Positions 46,641 to 58,420 of a DNA stretch of 64,000 bases are shown in pieces. The stretch is from Turritopsis dohrnii. Its lineage: Eukaryota; Cnidaria; Hydrozoa; Anthoathecata; Oceaniidae. The notes beneath the pieces are model-generated. The model searched no databases. It saw only the letters and a list, made by a program, of their open reading frames with translations, and was not told where the DNA came from. The stretch spans positions 186,001 to 250,000 of the forward strand of contig BQMF02000276.1 in assembly GCA_027922465.2 (NCBI GenBank). The letters are read 5' to 3'. Each line of letters opens with the position of its first letter. Position 1 is the first letter of the stretch. Made by a program: the position numbers and the translations under genes.

Positions 46641-47353
46641 ATATATATATATATATTGTTTTTCTTTAACTGTTCTGATTTTGGTTTCTCTTAAATACAT
46701 ATAACTTTATATTATATATTATATATTATATATTATATATTATATTATATTATATTATTATTATTATTATTATTATTATATTATTATATTATAACTTTAT
46801 AATATACGCTATTTCAGGAGAAGAGCCAATGTAATATATTTGGAACTTGAAATATAAACAATTATTATTATTATTATTATTATATACAATTTTTATTTGC
46901 TCATTTTCTGGCAATTTTGTTGCCTCATTCGGTTTTGGTATTCCATTCAATTTTGTCTTTCCTCACGGATTCCATCATCCTAGTCCTTATGGCGATTTTC
47001 TTTCCGATATTTTTCAATATCATGACTATCGATAATTCATGATGCCAACATCAGTTATTTAGCCCTTGCCAACATCAGCGAGTCTGTTTCTTGTCTGACT
47101 TCCTATGCACATATTTATAGTAATTTATTTTAACTATTAATACCAATTTTTAACTAACTATATTGTATTTATCTATTGTTATAGTTTTTATTGGGTGAAA
47201 AGCCATTTTATGGATCCCTGAAATACATTTAATAGTAATAATAAGAAGACTTGGCGTCATACCTAACATCGTAGCAACGCAAGAGAAATAATAAACTCAT
47301 CCCATGACGCCATGTTAAATATCTAAGTTATTCTTAGCATGTACTTCAATAAC

Positions 47354-47804
47354 ATGATATTAATTTTCCATCATCTAGATGACTTTATCGTCGCTTTTCT
47401 CCTGCTTAATTGCATGTTGACCGATTCAATAATACTGGTTCTTGCTAGCTATGTTTATCTTGTCTTCCGTCAAAATGCTTCTCAAGAATAACCAACAACG
47501 TGTTTGCACGTATAAAAGTGTATCAGGTAGGGATCTTCGTGAAACGGCTTCGGTTATCAATGGTATGAATGTTGCTCGTTATACTTCTACTAAGTACCTT
47601 CACAACCGCATAGATTTGAAAAATGATACGACAAGATTTTGGCAACTAGAATTTACACAAGAAAAACAACAAGCTTGCGTAGATGAATTGTTCCCAGTTG
47701 TCAGCGGTGTCCATACAGAAAGTGATGTATCTCTGGTAAAAGCTTCTGTTATGTCAGAAAATCAATTGTCTTACAGCCACGAAAGCAAAAGTGGAAGCTT
47801 TTAA
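47354..47804 (+). pseudogene. unknown protein with one hydrophobic segment, proximal copy, frameshifted
   Basis: From the ATG at 47354 the frame codes for a hydrophobic stretch (FIVAFLLLNCMLTDSIILVL, then ASYVYLVF) and stops at 47489-47491. The same protein continues in another frame to 47804: CTYKSVSGRDLRETASVING, then FWQLEFTQEKQQACVDELF and SYSHESKSGSF. Compared with the copy at 54150, about 20 bases are missing just before the shift, so the two parts were once one frame of about 150 residues. No family is recognised. A membrane anchor with a C-terminal tail is the simplest reading. Confidence 0.45.
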
Positions 47805-48146
47805 AGAGAGTAAAAAGAAATTTCTTTTGTTGTTGTTCGCAGCAAAAGGAATGAATTAGTTAATTCACACTTCCTTCCCATAACACCTGTCCAGACCAGT
47901 TACCTTTAACTACTAAATCTTATGTTCTAACAAATAGGAAATAAGAAAAGGAAACGATAATATGGAAAGACTCACGATAAAAAAATGCTTTGTGTATTCT
48001 CGCTGAATGTTTTTTACAACCAGCTTTCATATACACATGATACCTGAATTAGATTATGAAAAGGGTAGAGACAAGTGTCACAAAAACGCTTTCAACTAAA
48101 CTAAAGTCAGCAAGTACGACAAAACTGTTTTATCAGATGATATATC

Positions 48147-48826
48147 ACAGTTAACACGCGACGTAAATACGGTGTTTTTTGATGGTCGTTTTAACGTTGC
48201 AACCGTAAACGACCATTTACCGACCATTTACCGACGTAGGGGCAGGTCGCAATTAGTTGCAACCTGAAAAATAAAAAACATTAAAATCATTTATTTACTT
48301 ACAGCCGATTCTGACGTTCTAGATTCAGAGAGATTAGGAAAGAAACAAAAAACAATGGATCTTTACACTGCAAACAAAGTTTAAAACGGTGTTTTAAAAT
48401 GCAAGTAAAAAGTTATATTGCATTTTTTCTTTCATTTCGTCGTTTCGTTCTTTTCCATCTTAACCTACTCGAAATTAAGTTGGTGATTTTGATATCAGTC
48501 AAATACGTTAGAACAAGGCGCTGTAGGGTAGTGCTTATTACTCTCAGAATTCATGCGAGAGGTCAGGGATCAATTCCCGCTGGTGAATTTTCATTTGTTG
48601 TCATTACCTTTCCTCGTCAATTTGACCATGCTACAATGTCAATGCAACGTTGTTTTCGGTCTTTTCATCGTTGCACATACTACGTACAACGTCATTTTTG
48701 GCTCCTTTTAATTTTCGTTTTTACATCAAAATCCGACGTTCCTTTGCTGTTTCCATTTCAAACATTAAACGACCGTCAAGCGACGATGGAATACGACGTC
48801 AAAAGAACGTCTTTGTGCTTACTGGC
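48147..48826. mobile_element. CACTA-type MITE, about 680 bp, diverged
   Basis: The right end TTTGTGCTTACTGG matches the right end of the autonomous element (TTTTGCTTACTGGG), and the left end CAGTTAACACGCGACGT is a worn version of CCCAGTTAGCATCCGACGT. Subterminal motifs TTGCAACC, AACGACCGTC and CGACGTCAAAAG are shared with it. A tRNA-like sequence lies inside. The homologous site in the distal duplication unit (about 58935) lacks it. Confidence 0.65.
48525..48592 (+). other. tRNA-like sequence inside the MITE
   Basis: An A-box-like TAGGGTAGTGC is followed by a stem CTCTC/GAGAG around a loop, then a B-box-like GGATCAATTCC with pairing GGGA/TCCC arms. The order is that of a tRNA. The sequence differs from the tRNA-like part of the MITE at 6328-6970. 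It is unlikely to be a working tRNA. Confidence 0.45.
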
Positions 48827-49112
48827 ATTACGTTTTGAAGATGATTAGTTAGTGTAAACGAGAGATAATCAGAAAACAACAGCCAATTTATTTTTGAGAA
48901 TTATACTTGCAGCTGTATGAATCCATGTTTATGTAGAAAAATGGAGATCTTCTGATAAAACAGAGTTTTATAATAGTTATTTAATTTTCGTATTAACCTT
49001 TTTATACATCTTTTTAAGTAAAAACGTTAATTATTTATCATGGCCGATAGATATAAATTCGACTGAACGTGTTGGATGAAAACAGCTAAAAGAAAGTACC
49101 CCTTGTGTAAAA

Positions 49113-49559
49113 ATGTCGGCTGAGGTTTTTTATCTGTTTTTCCTTCTAATTTCAATGTACCAAGTACTGGCTATTTCACCAGCATTAGCACAAGATAGTC
49201 AGAAAGAAGTCATGTTGAACTACGACAAAGTAAGTGAACCAAAATTTTTTTGATCGTGGATGGATTTGTTATGTATATAAAATGTTCTTTGTATGAAAAA
49301 TCTATGTATTCGCTGCTTACTCATAGATGAAATTGGGGAATATTTTGAAACATCTTGGATACAGACAAAGACGTAATTTGCACGACGAAATGGATGGCGA
49401 AGAAAGGGTAGATTTAATGGATAAATTCTCGAATAGACGATCTGAAAAAGACTTTCAAATGGATGATTTCAAAACTGAATTGTTTTGAGAGACTGCATAC
49501 TCGTCACTAAGGAAAGCAGCTCTTTGTACAAGAAATGTATGTCGACTTGTAACAAATAT
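49113..49559 (+). pseudogene. small secreted protein, distal copy, 10-nt deletion
   Basis: Exon 1 is 49113-49229 and exon 2 starts at 49327; splice sites are as in the gene at 43283. Compared with that gene, exon 2 lacks 10 bases after KTELF, so the frame ends at TGA 49486-49488 with 92 residues, losing the two C-terminal Cys. Beyond the stop, the old tail can still be followed to 49559. A 27-base in-frame difference (loss of the SERKFASNF region) also sets it apart. The signal peptide region is kept, so a shortened secreted product is possible. Confidence 0.65.
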
Positions 49560-49744
49560 TATTGAAGGAAATTATAACAGCTTTTATTTTGTTTTTTTAG
49601 TTTGTGTGATTAAGATTCCAAACATTCACGAATCGTTAGCTTGACGCATATTCAGACGCGTAAGGACATCCTTGACCACATTGCCGAACCACTTTACTAA
49701 CTTACCTTTTCTGATAATAATAGGGGGTTACAGAGCGAATCTTA

Positions 49745-50614
49745 TCTATATATTAATAGCCGATTCTCTGTCTGTTTGTTTGTTTGTTTGTTTGTTTGTT
49801 TGTAAGTCACGCAAAATGGTAGATTAAGTTGTGAGCGAAATTATTTCTTTTTTTGTGTGCGACGTGAGTTCGAAGCAAATACATTGCAACCCCAATCGAA
49901 CGTGACTTTTTTGGCTGATGAACTAATAGGAATAACGTTTTGTTTTTATCATTATTGTTAGTTTTATATTCCACGTTGACTTGGCTTTGAAAACAGTACA
50001 TCAACTAAATACAAAGAAACTAACTGATTAAACATTTTGGACAAAAAGCAGCAGTGGCAGAACGTGGCAGCATATGTTCGGTTTGCCACTAACTCTTGCC
50101 TGACTGTCTGAGACGGGTGAACTTTTTTTTGAGCAATCAAAATGTTTAAAAACCGATAGGTAAAAAAAGAGTATCATATCAAAACAAAATTTTTATTTTT
50201 TTTTTATTATTGCTTTTCTTTTAATAAATTAATTTCTTCTTTTAATTGTTAAGCGTTCTGATCGAACGTTTTTTTATTCGATTTATTCATTTAGCACGTG
50301 CCTTTTTTTCTCTCCTCCCGTGTGATCTTTTTAAAAAGAGAAACCATTTCCCCCTTATGTTTGATAGCACCCATGTTAGAGCGCGTAACTTTTTTAAAAC
50401 AAAAGTTAATAACAAGTTGAAATTTTCTTTCTATACGTTTTGAGTGTATTGTTACACTGAGAAAAGATTGGTTTTACCAGAGGTTGTGACTTTGAATCTG
50501 CTTCTGGTTGAACACAAGTTGTACGAGCCGTTTATAAGGAAATTTGACGTTTATTGATAAAGTGATACAGAGCAGGTGGACATGGGCGGCGAGCGACGCC
50601 GCCTTGGCGGCTAG
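49745..50614 (+). mobile_element. Helitron, plus-strand array copy A (870 bp)
   Basis: It runs from TC at 49745-49746, preceded by A, to CTAG at 50611-50614, with the GGCGGCG/CGCCGCC hairpin just before the end. (GTTT)n lies at the 5' side. Same family as the minus-strand array. Non-autonomous. Confidence 0.87.
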
Positions 50615-51666
50615 TCTATATATTAATAGCCGACTCTCTGTCTGTTTGTTTGTTTGTTTGTTCGTTTGTTTGTAAGTCACGCAAAATGGTAGATTGAGTT
50701 GTGAGCGAAATTATTTCTTTTTTTGTGTGCGACGTGAGTTCGAAGCAAATACATTGCAACCCCAATCGAACGTGACTTTTTATGGCTGGATGAACTAATA
50801 GGAATAACGTTTTGTTTTTATCATTACTGTTAGTTTTATATTCCACATTATTGACTTGGCTTTGAAAACAGTACATCAACTAAATACAAAGTCACTAACT
50901 GATTAAATATTTTGGACAAAAAACAGCAGTGGCAGAATGTGGCAGCATATGTTCGGTTTGCCACTAACTCTTGCCTGACTGTCTGAGACGGGTGAACTTT
51001 TTTTTTGAGCAATCAAAATGTTTAAAAACCGATAGGTAAAAAAAGAGTATCATATCAAAAGAAAATGTTTTTTTTTTGCTTTTCTTTTAATAATTTAATT
51101 TGTTCTTTTAATTGTTAAGCGTTCTAATCGAACGTTTTTTTATTCTATTTATTCATTTAGCACGTGCCTTTTTTCTCTCCTCCGTGTGAACTTTTTAAGA
51201 AGAGAAACCATTTCCCCCTGTTTGATAGCACCCATGTTAGAGCGCGTAACGTTTTTAAAACAAAAGCTAATAAAAAGTTTTTTTCTCTCTACGTTTTGAG
51301 TGCAAATAAATAACACATTAAATTTGGGTTTTTTTGGAACCATTGTTTAAACTGATATTTGATATTTGATTTCGAATCTGTCGCTAAGATAACTGACGTT
51401 TTTTCGTGTCCGCGATACAGGCGATGGGGTGACAAAAAATTTGGGTCTAACTTTTTTGGGAGGGGTCTGTGACGTCATCAAAATCTTTGAAGAATGATAT
51501 CTCTGTAACGGTTGATCGTAGCGGAACGATCCCATACATTTTTTTAATCAGTTTTTCGAGCTCTACAACATGGTAACACTTTCGGTTGCCAATTCCTTAA
51601 TTTTATTTTTCGTGAAGTCAACGCATGCTGAACATGGGCGGCGAGCGACGCCGCCTTGGCGGCTAG
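50615..51666 (+). mobile_element. Helitron, plus-strand array copy B (1,052 bp, alternative 3' segment)
   Basis: It starts with TC directly after the CTAG of copy A and ends with CTAG at 51663-51666. From about 51304 to 51630 it carries sequence absent from A and C but shared with copy 1 of the other array (for example GACGTCATCAAAATCTTTGA). The last 30 bases return to the common end. Confidence 0.87.
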
Positions 51667-52536
51667 TCTATATATTAATAGCCGATTCTCTGTCTGTCTG
51701 TCTGTCTGTTTGTTTGTTTGTTTGTTTGTAAGTCACGCAAAATGGTAGATTAAGTTGTGAGCGAAATTATTTCTTTTTTTGTGTGCGACGTGAGTTCGAA
51801 GCAAATACATTGCAACCCCAATCGAACGTGACTTTTTTTGGCTGATGAACTAATAGGAATAACGTTTTGTTTTTATCATTATTGTTAGTTTTATATTCCA
51901 CGTTGACTTGGCTTTGAAAACAGTACATCAACTAGATACAAAGAAACTAACTGATTAAACATTTTGGACAAAAAGCAGCAGTGGCAGAACGTGGCAGTAT
52001 GTGCGATTTGCCACTATCTCTTGCCTGACTGTCTGAGACGGGTGAACTTTTTTTTTGAGCAATCAAAATGTTTAAAAACCGATAGGTAAAAAAAGAGTAT
52101 TATATCAAAACAAAATGTGTTTTTTTTTTTTTTTTGCTTTTCTTTTAACAAATTAATTTCTTCTTTTAATTGTTAAGCGTTCTGATCGAACGTTTTTTAT
52201 TCTATTTATTCAATTAGCACGTGCCTTTTTTCTCTCCTCCGTCGTGATGTTTTTAAGAAGAGAAACTATTTCTTCCTTACGTTTGATAGCACCCATGTTA
52301 GAGTGGGTAACTTTTTTAAAACAAAAGCTAATAAAAAGTTGAAGTTTTCTCTCTCTACATTTTGAGTGTATTGTTACACTGATAAAAGATTGGTTTTATC
52401 AGAGGTTGTGACTTCGAATATGCTTCTGGTTGAACACAAGTTGTACGAGCCGTTTATAAGGAAATTTGACGTTTATTGATACAGTGATACAGAGCATGTG
52501 AACATCGGCGGCGAGCGACGCCGCCTTGGCGGCTAG
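51667..52536 (+). mobile_element. Helitron, plus-strand array copy C (870 bp)
   Basis: It starts TC directly after copy B, ends CTAG at 52533-52536, and is followed by host T. Very similar to copy A. The start of the array (49745) and this end fit an insertion between A and T in the duplicated unit. Confidence 0.87.
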
Positions 52537-54149
52537 TATATCTATAATAACTTAGGTAGTTTGAAAAAAACTTAGGAAGAGACACTAAGGGTCTGGATAT
52601 ATATTCATTTTCAAGATTTTCTTCATAAAAGTATTTACCGTGCACCTTGAAAAATCAAGATCCAAAAGTATTTTGAACATTTCGATAACTTTCAGTTTCA
52701 CATAAGTTATCTTAGCGACCTTTTTGGTAGATACAATGATGGTTTCCTACAACCTTCCCTGCCATCTTGAAAAGAATATGAAAATTTGTAAGTTAAAGCA
52801 AATATCTTTTAAAAGGTTACCACACAATTTTTGAATACTTCTTGATTCTTCATACATTCTTCATGCGTCATTAAAAGTCCGTGAAAAGAACTGTTCCACG
52901 ATGGAATAACGTTTTTCGATTAGCACTCGCGACAACCAATGCGTTATGATCTACGATCCACTCATTAACAGTAGATCCATTAATGATATCTTTACATTGC
53001 AACATTTGCTCACAATCGATAGTGTGTACACATAAAAGATGGTTCAGATGATAAAAATCAACCGATTCTGTAGGGGATGCCTCCCACAATTGACAACATT
53101 ACCTAAACAATGAAGCTGCTCTTATTGGCTCCGTAAATGTTTTTGAGTATGTTTAGATTTTCTCCCATATCTTTACAAACAATGAGAGGGAATTAGAATG
53201 TCTATTTGCGAAAGTAAAACGGATGGGTGAAGAAACCAACGATAAGGAAAGTCAATGTATCATTGTGCATTATGAAGAAATTATGTTTTTAATCAAAACT
53301 AGATATTGTGCAGAAATCAAACATTTTTACAGATAAATACAAATAATAAAAGCATGTCGATACGTATTGGAGATAGTAGATGAACAAATTGAAAAACTTG
53401 CTTGCTTTTAAGATTCTTGTGATTAGCTGAAATTAGCCGAATAATCGTTTACGTGGAAGAGAAAAACAAACAACTTTCAAGGTGCCTTTCCTCCTTCGCT
53501 TCCAATCCGTTCCCTTCCACTAGCGCTATAATCATCGTCTGACAGATCTAAAATGCTGATGAAAAGCATACAAGATCATACATCCAATCGTTGCGCATTG
53601 TTGATCGAAGTTTTTGGTCCATAGTTAACATAAGGTTTAGTTAACAGAAATAGTTTTTCATGCTCAATCATTACAAGTCTGGCGAATCAATTGTCAAAAT
53701 TTACCGCTAGCATTAGATACACACTTTCTTATTTACAGTAGCTAAAAATACGTAATGAAACGCTCAACTTATCCGATTAGTCACGTGCTCTTACGTCACG
53801 CCATCCAAATGCTATAATTTGACGTCATTTCTACCAAAGTGTTATTCGACGAATAACACTTCCGTGCAAGGGTCGATAGTTATTCGCTCTAGTTGTGTGT
53901 TTGGTTAGAGTGTGTTTTAGTTCATCAATTGAACGTATTTTAAGAGATATTGAAATATGGAAGTCACCTGCATATTTGATAAGCTTTTCAATTCGTTCTT
54001 TTCTTCTTTAGAACCCGTAACAAGATAGTAATAAAGACACTGAGACATGACGTCATAACTAACATCGTAACAGCGCAACAGAAATAATACACATATCTCT
54101 TGAAGCCATGTTAGATATCTAAGTTATTCTTAGCATATACTTCAATAAC
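52537..54149. other. duplicated flank and unassigned sequence, no gene
   Basis: 52537-53045 matches 44985-45475 of the proximal unit. From 53046 to about 54015 no counterpart is visible there. A perfect 25-bp palindrome lies at 53837-53861. From 54016 the homology to 47237 onward resumes. Confidence 0.5.
53837..53861. repeat. perfect 25-bp palindrome
   Basis: AAGTGTTATTCG, a central A and CGAATAACACTT form two 12-base arms without mismatch. It lies just after a GACGTCAT (CRE-like) site at 53821-53828. Confidence 0.85.
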
Positions 54150-54602
54150 ATGATATTAACTTTTCGTCATCTAGATGGCTTTATCATCGCTTTTCTCCTC
54201 TCCAATGGTATGTTGAGCGATTCAATAATACTGGTTCTCGCTAGCTATATTTATATTGCCTGCCGCCAAAACGTTACTAAATGTTCGGTTATCCATGACA
54301 AAAACAACCCACAACGTGCTTGCACGTATAAAAGTGTATCAGGTAGGGATCTTAGTGAAACCGCTTCGGTTGTCAATGGTATGAATCCTGTTCGTTATAC
54401 TTTTACCGCATAGATTTGAAAAATGATACGGCACTACATTGGCAACCATAAAATACCCATCAAAAACAACAAGTTAGTGTAGATGAATTGTTCCCAGTTG
54501 ACAGCGGTGTTCATACAGAAAGTGATGTATCTCTGGCAGAAGCTCCTGTGACGCGACAACAATCCACCGTCAGCCATGCTTTCAGAAAATTAACTGTCTT
54601 AC

Positions 54603-57600
54603 CAGGGGCGGATCCAAGGGTGGTCAGATTGGTCGACCGACCTGGTAAAATCAAATCAAATCAAAAATTTTAAACGAGCGCAATTTAGTTCTTAGCTCTG
54701 TTGCACGCGTGCGCGCTGTGCCGATCAAATCTTTACGGGAATTAGCCTTGAGAAGTGATACGTCATGAAACACAGTCCATACTTTTTGATCACTCATTTT
54801 TCGATAGTCTCAGATCAATAAACGATTTTTCCGGCTGAATTAAACTTTGGAAATCGTACATAAGCGAGTAGGCTAAGGACCATGTTGCCCACTTTGAGTT
54901 TACGAAGCCACTGCATTTTAACGCATTCCATTGGTTTAAAATCCTGAGAACAATAGATGTAGTTTTGGATAAGTGACTTTTGACCGTGTGTTTTCGGACC
55001 GATTGGTGCTTTGTCTTCCAGACTATAGTTTTTGCAAATAGGTTAAGCTTATCGCCCTCGTGCAGTGAATTCTTAATGGAAGTAGGTTTGAAAAGGTGAA
55101 AGCTGCGTTTGATAGCAATGGTTGTTATATATTCGCGATTTAGGAAGATTTGATAACAAAGTTGTCGGCACAGATGAGTCACAATGTTTTGATTTTGTAG
55201 GATTGTGGAAATCTGGCGAACTTTGCCTGTTTAAACAAGGTCTTTTTTGATGTACAACAAGAGCCAGATGGCGCAAAACGGTATCAGTAATTGTACTTAA
55301 AGTTATGAAAAGTTACTACAAAGTTCTTTGAGGTTTGTGTTTTTTTATATCTCACTGGTGGAAACAGGCATAAACGATAAATTTGTTAAAATTATTAGTT
55401 AGTGTAAAAAGGGTCTAATCATAAACCACCAGAAATTAATTTATTAAAGACAAAAGAATTATACATGCGTGAGCTGTATATGATTTTTTTATTTTTTGTA
55501 AGACTATGTGTAGAAAAAAGCCACGCGTTTCGAAAAAAAAAATATAATGTTTTTAATTATAATTTCATGAAACCAAAAATGAATTCAAACAAATAACTTC
55601 CTTTTTGAACTAGATCTTTGAAAGCCTTAATACAGAAACACAGTGTATAGTTAGCTAACAACTGATAAAAAATTTTGAACTGATAAGCTTTACCGTCAAG
55701 AAAAGCAACATATCAAGTATTTTCAGTTAGCGTGATGAACTAAAAGTCCCATTTTTATGTAGGCCTATTTGATAAGAATTCAATCTTTCATGGATTAGGC
55801 TACAAAATATCAGATTATGTACTTTTGAAACAAAACGCAATCTACTTGTAAATGTTTGTTAAAGCTTCCAAAATTCGAAGGCTGCGTTCTTTCATTAGAA
55901 CTTACATTGCGTTATTAGTAGAGTCTCGCAGACTCTAAATCACAGACTAATTGCCATTTCGGCCGGAGTAGTAGTAGTAGTAGGAGGAGGAGGAGGAGGA
56001 GTCCGCGGGTGTTTTAATACGGTATTCGCTATCGCTGCTGCTAATGTGCATCGAAATTTTTACCAGTTGAGCAAGGTTGATGGCTAAGGTAAAGGATTTG
56101 TTTAATTTGAATAGAATAATTTGATTTTGTGTATGATATATTTGATTTTTAATCTGTTTTAATAAGGAATTTTTTGGTTTCTTTTCATTTCTAAAATTAA
56201 AGATGGCTGGTTGTTTATTATTTCAGTTCAGATACAACACAGGATGTAAATTGACTTTTCTGATGCTCTTGTTGGTGACAACTTATTTGATGATGTGAGA
56301 ATTTTATTGTGCTTGGAGTTACTTCTTAATTCATCACACTATACGTTACATATCCTGTTTCGAGTAAACGTTTTTTCTGAAAAGCAACATCAAAGTGAGA
56401 TAGTTCCTTTTAGAAGTTGTCGAACTGTTCTTGACTGTTCTTTATCTGTTAACGATCATAACTATCCTTTTCATGAATGTATATATGTTAATTTGTTGCA
56501 TGTAAAAAGCTGTTGTATTCATATTGGGTTGGTTTAATGTTAGATTGGAGACTTTCTTCAATTATTAACTGAAATAATACAGGGTGTTGTACCTGACTGT
56601 GGGTCTCTTCTGTTCTTTCCTGTAGATGTCTATGGGAGAGTCTTTTTACTCCCAGAACTTAAACTACACCAACTGGGAAAATCAGACTGCTGTATACTCT
56701 TCATGGTATTTCACTTAAGACCAGGGGGAAATATTACAACCTGTTCTGTTTAATTCTATTTGTTATATGTGTTTGTATCCCTAAAAATTTATGTAATAGG
56801 ATAAAATTCAAAATTCAGGTAGACAAATGAAACATGTAAACATACCGTTTCAGACATACGACAATAATGCTAGGTAAAGCTTAAATATTTTTTCTGAGAT
56901 TGAAAAGGTATTTTATTTCATTTCATTATATTTCCAGAGGTCATCATCAGATTAATATATTTTGATCTCAGTTAGAAAAAACATTTAAGCTGCTGGTAAC
57001 ATTATTCATTAAAAACTTGTAATCCTGTTAAATTACCTTCATGTTCCAGTTTTTGTAGTAGTTCTGCTGAAAAATTTGAAGTTACTCTTTTTCATATTTC
57101 AAACCAAACATGGTTATTATTATTTCTTCAACTGACATAACTGTTTCTATAATAATTGCTAGTTCAAGTACTTCAATCTCTAAACCTGATGATATTGCCT
57201 TCTTGCTTGTTACTGCTTCAACAAATACAAAAACGCAAGTTTTACCTATTCGGTCTTCCAACCACAATGTCATCGGTTACAGAGAAGAGATTGGGCTGCT
57301 AATTTAAGCAATACTGACATAAAAAGTAATGCTTTCAAACCAAAAAATTATATAATTTTCCCAAAACAGATATTTTTAATATGCATGGTTTGATTTGTTT
57401 TCTTAGTTTACATAATATTCTCTATCCTTGGATGTACCTTTTTGTCTCCCTTGTGTATTGTTTGTTCTGGAAGGTCAAATTTTGTTGTTCACAGATAACT
57501 TTCATCATTAATCATAACCATTATAATTAGTAATTTTTGTTAAGAGTAACTCAGGTAAATAAGTAAGCATTCAATGGAAGTATCCTAGCCTTAGGATACA

Positions 57601-58420
57601 TATTGGATATGCATCATACAAATTGATCTCATACTTACACATCATAAATTTTTTGCAAGCTTCCTTGGATATTTTACTTTTTTTAATTCTTATTACAAAC
57701 TATCAACTTAATTCTGGCTATAAAAGACTAGTTATGGTGTATTCATAAACTGTACATTGAAACAAATTGTACTTGATAATAGAAGAATGAGAATTAGATT
57801 TACAATGTCTAACAGTGTACCCCATTTTGGAGTTCATCTGTATGAATTGATCATGATTTTCCTTTTCATTTTACGTGAAATTATTGAGAAGAAAATATTG
57901 AAAACTGACATTTAAATGTGAGAGGCCAAATATGATTAGCATCTCTGATGACATGACTTGTTTATTTGTTAAGTGTGGCTATGTGTAATGTCAATGTTGT
58001 GTTAATATTATATCAATCTTAATATTGTGCTGTCCACAACTGGTAATTACACTATTGTATTAACCTAGTTGTGCTGATGACGCCTGATATTGGCAGAAAC
58101 AGTGCTGTTTTCCATAACATTGTTCATTATTTCTAAGAAGATATTTCCTTTAATAGGTTTGGTGGTGGAGAAATCTAGTGTTCTGCTTTCTTCATTTGCA
58201 TAAAGAGGGAAATATGAAAATTAAAATAAGACAACATCGAACCATCCATCCATCCATCGAAAGAAATTGAAGTTTCCGCTTCGTTTTTTTACCCTCGAAA
58301 TAGCACGAAATAGCGTTTTTAGACAATTCAGACTCGAAAATTTATGCATTAGGTTTAGGCATTCACTATTTTGTTTTGAAGATTCGGACCTGGTAGAAAA
58401 AAATCCTAGATCCGCCCCTG
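54603..58420. mobile_element. hAT-like element, 3.8 kb, 5-bp target duplication
   Basis: The ends CAGGGGCGGATCCAAGG and CCTAGATCCGCCCCTG are inverted repeats of hAT type. CTTAC is duplicated on both sides (54598-54602, 58421-58425) and occurs once at the empty site in the proximal unit (47770-47774), which proves the boundaries. hAT elements usually make 8-bp duplications; 5-bp ones are described for some groups. No transposase frame is recognised inside. An AAGAGCC-family element is nested at 55259-56041. Frames near 54790-55182 (minus) and 57110-57307 (plus) are open but match nothing I know. Confidence 0.75.
55259..56041 (+). mobile_element. AAGAGCC-family element, copy 3
   Basis: It begins AAGAGCCAGATGGCGCAAAA and ends near GGTATTCGCTATCGCTGCTG. 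The TTTCGGCCGGAGTAGTAG tract near 55956 matches the copies inside the Helitron at 22.4-24.2 kb. Confidence 0.65.

Larger units (their letters stand above)
43135..48146 (+). repeat. segmental duplication, proximal unit
   Basis: This unit is repeated in the same order and orientation at about 49000-58935. Matching blocks are 43135-43420 with 49003-49250, 44461-45475 with 49310-49744 plus 52537-53045, 47237-47815 with 54016-54602 plus 58421-58460, and 47870-48146 with 58640-58925. The middle (45486-47235) holds LINE debris not present in the other unit. Confidence 0.75.

Noticed and set aside
46630..46885. Possible regulatory structure in TA/TTA-rich sequence
   Set aside because: Plain AT microsatellites next to a retroelement 3' end explain it.
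49745..49800. CRISPR-like array of short repeats
   Set aside because: GTTT and CTGT tracts are simple repeats near the 5' end of Helitrons. There are no spacers, and the genome is eukaryotic.
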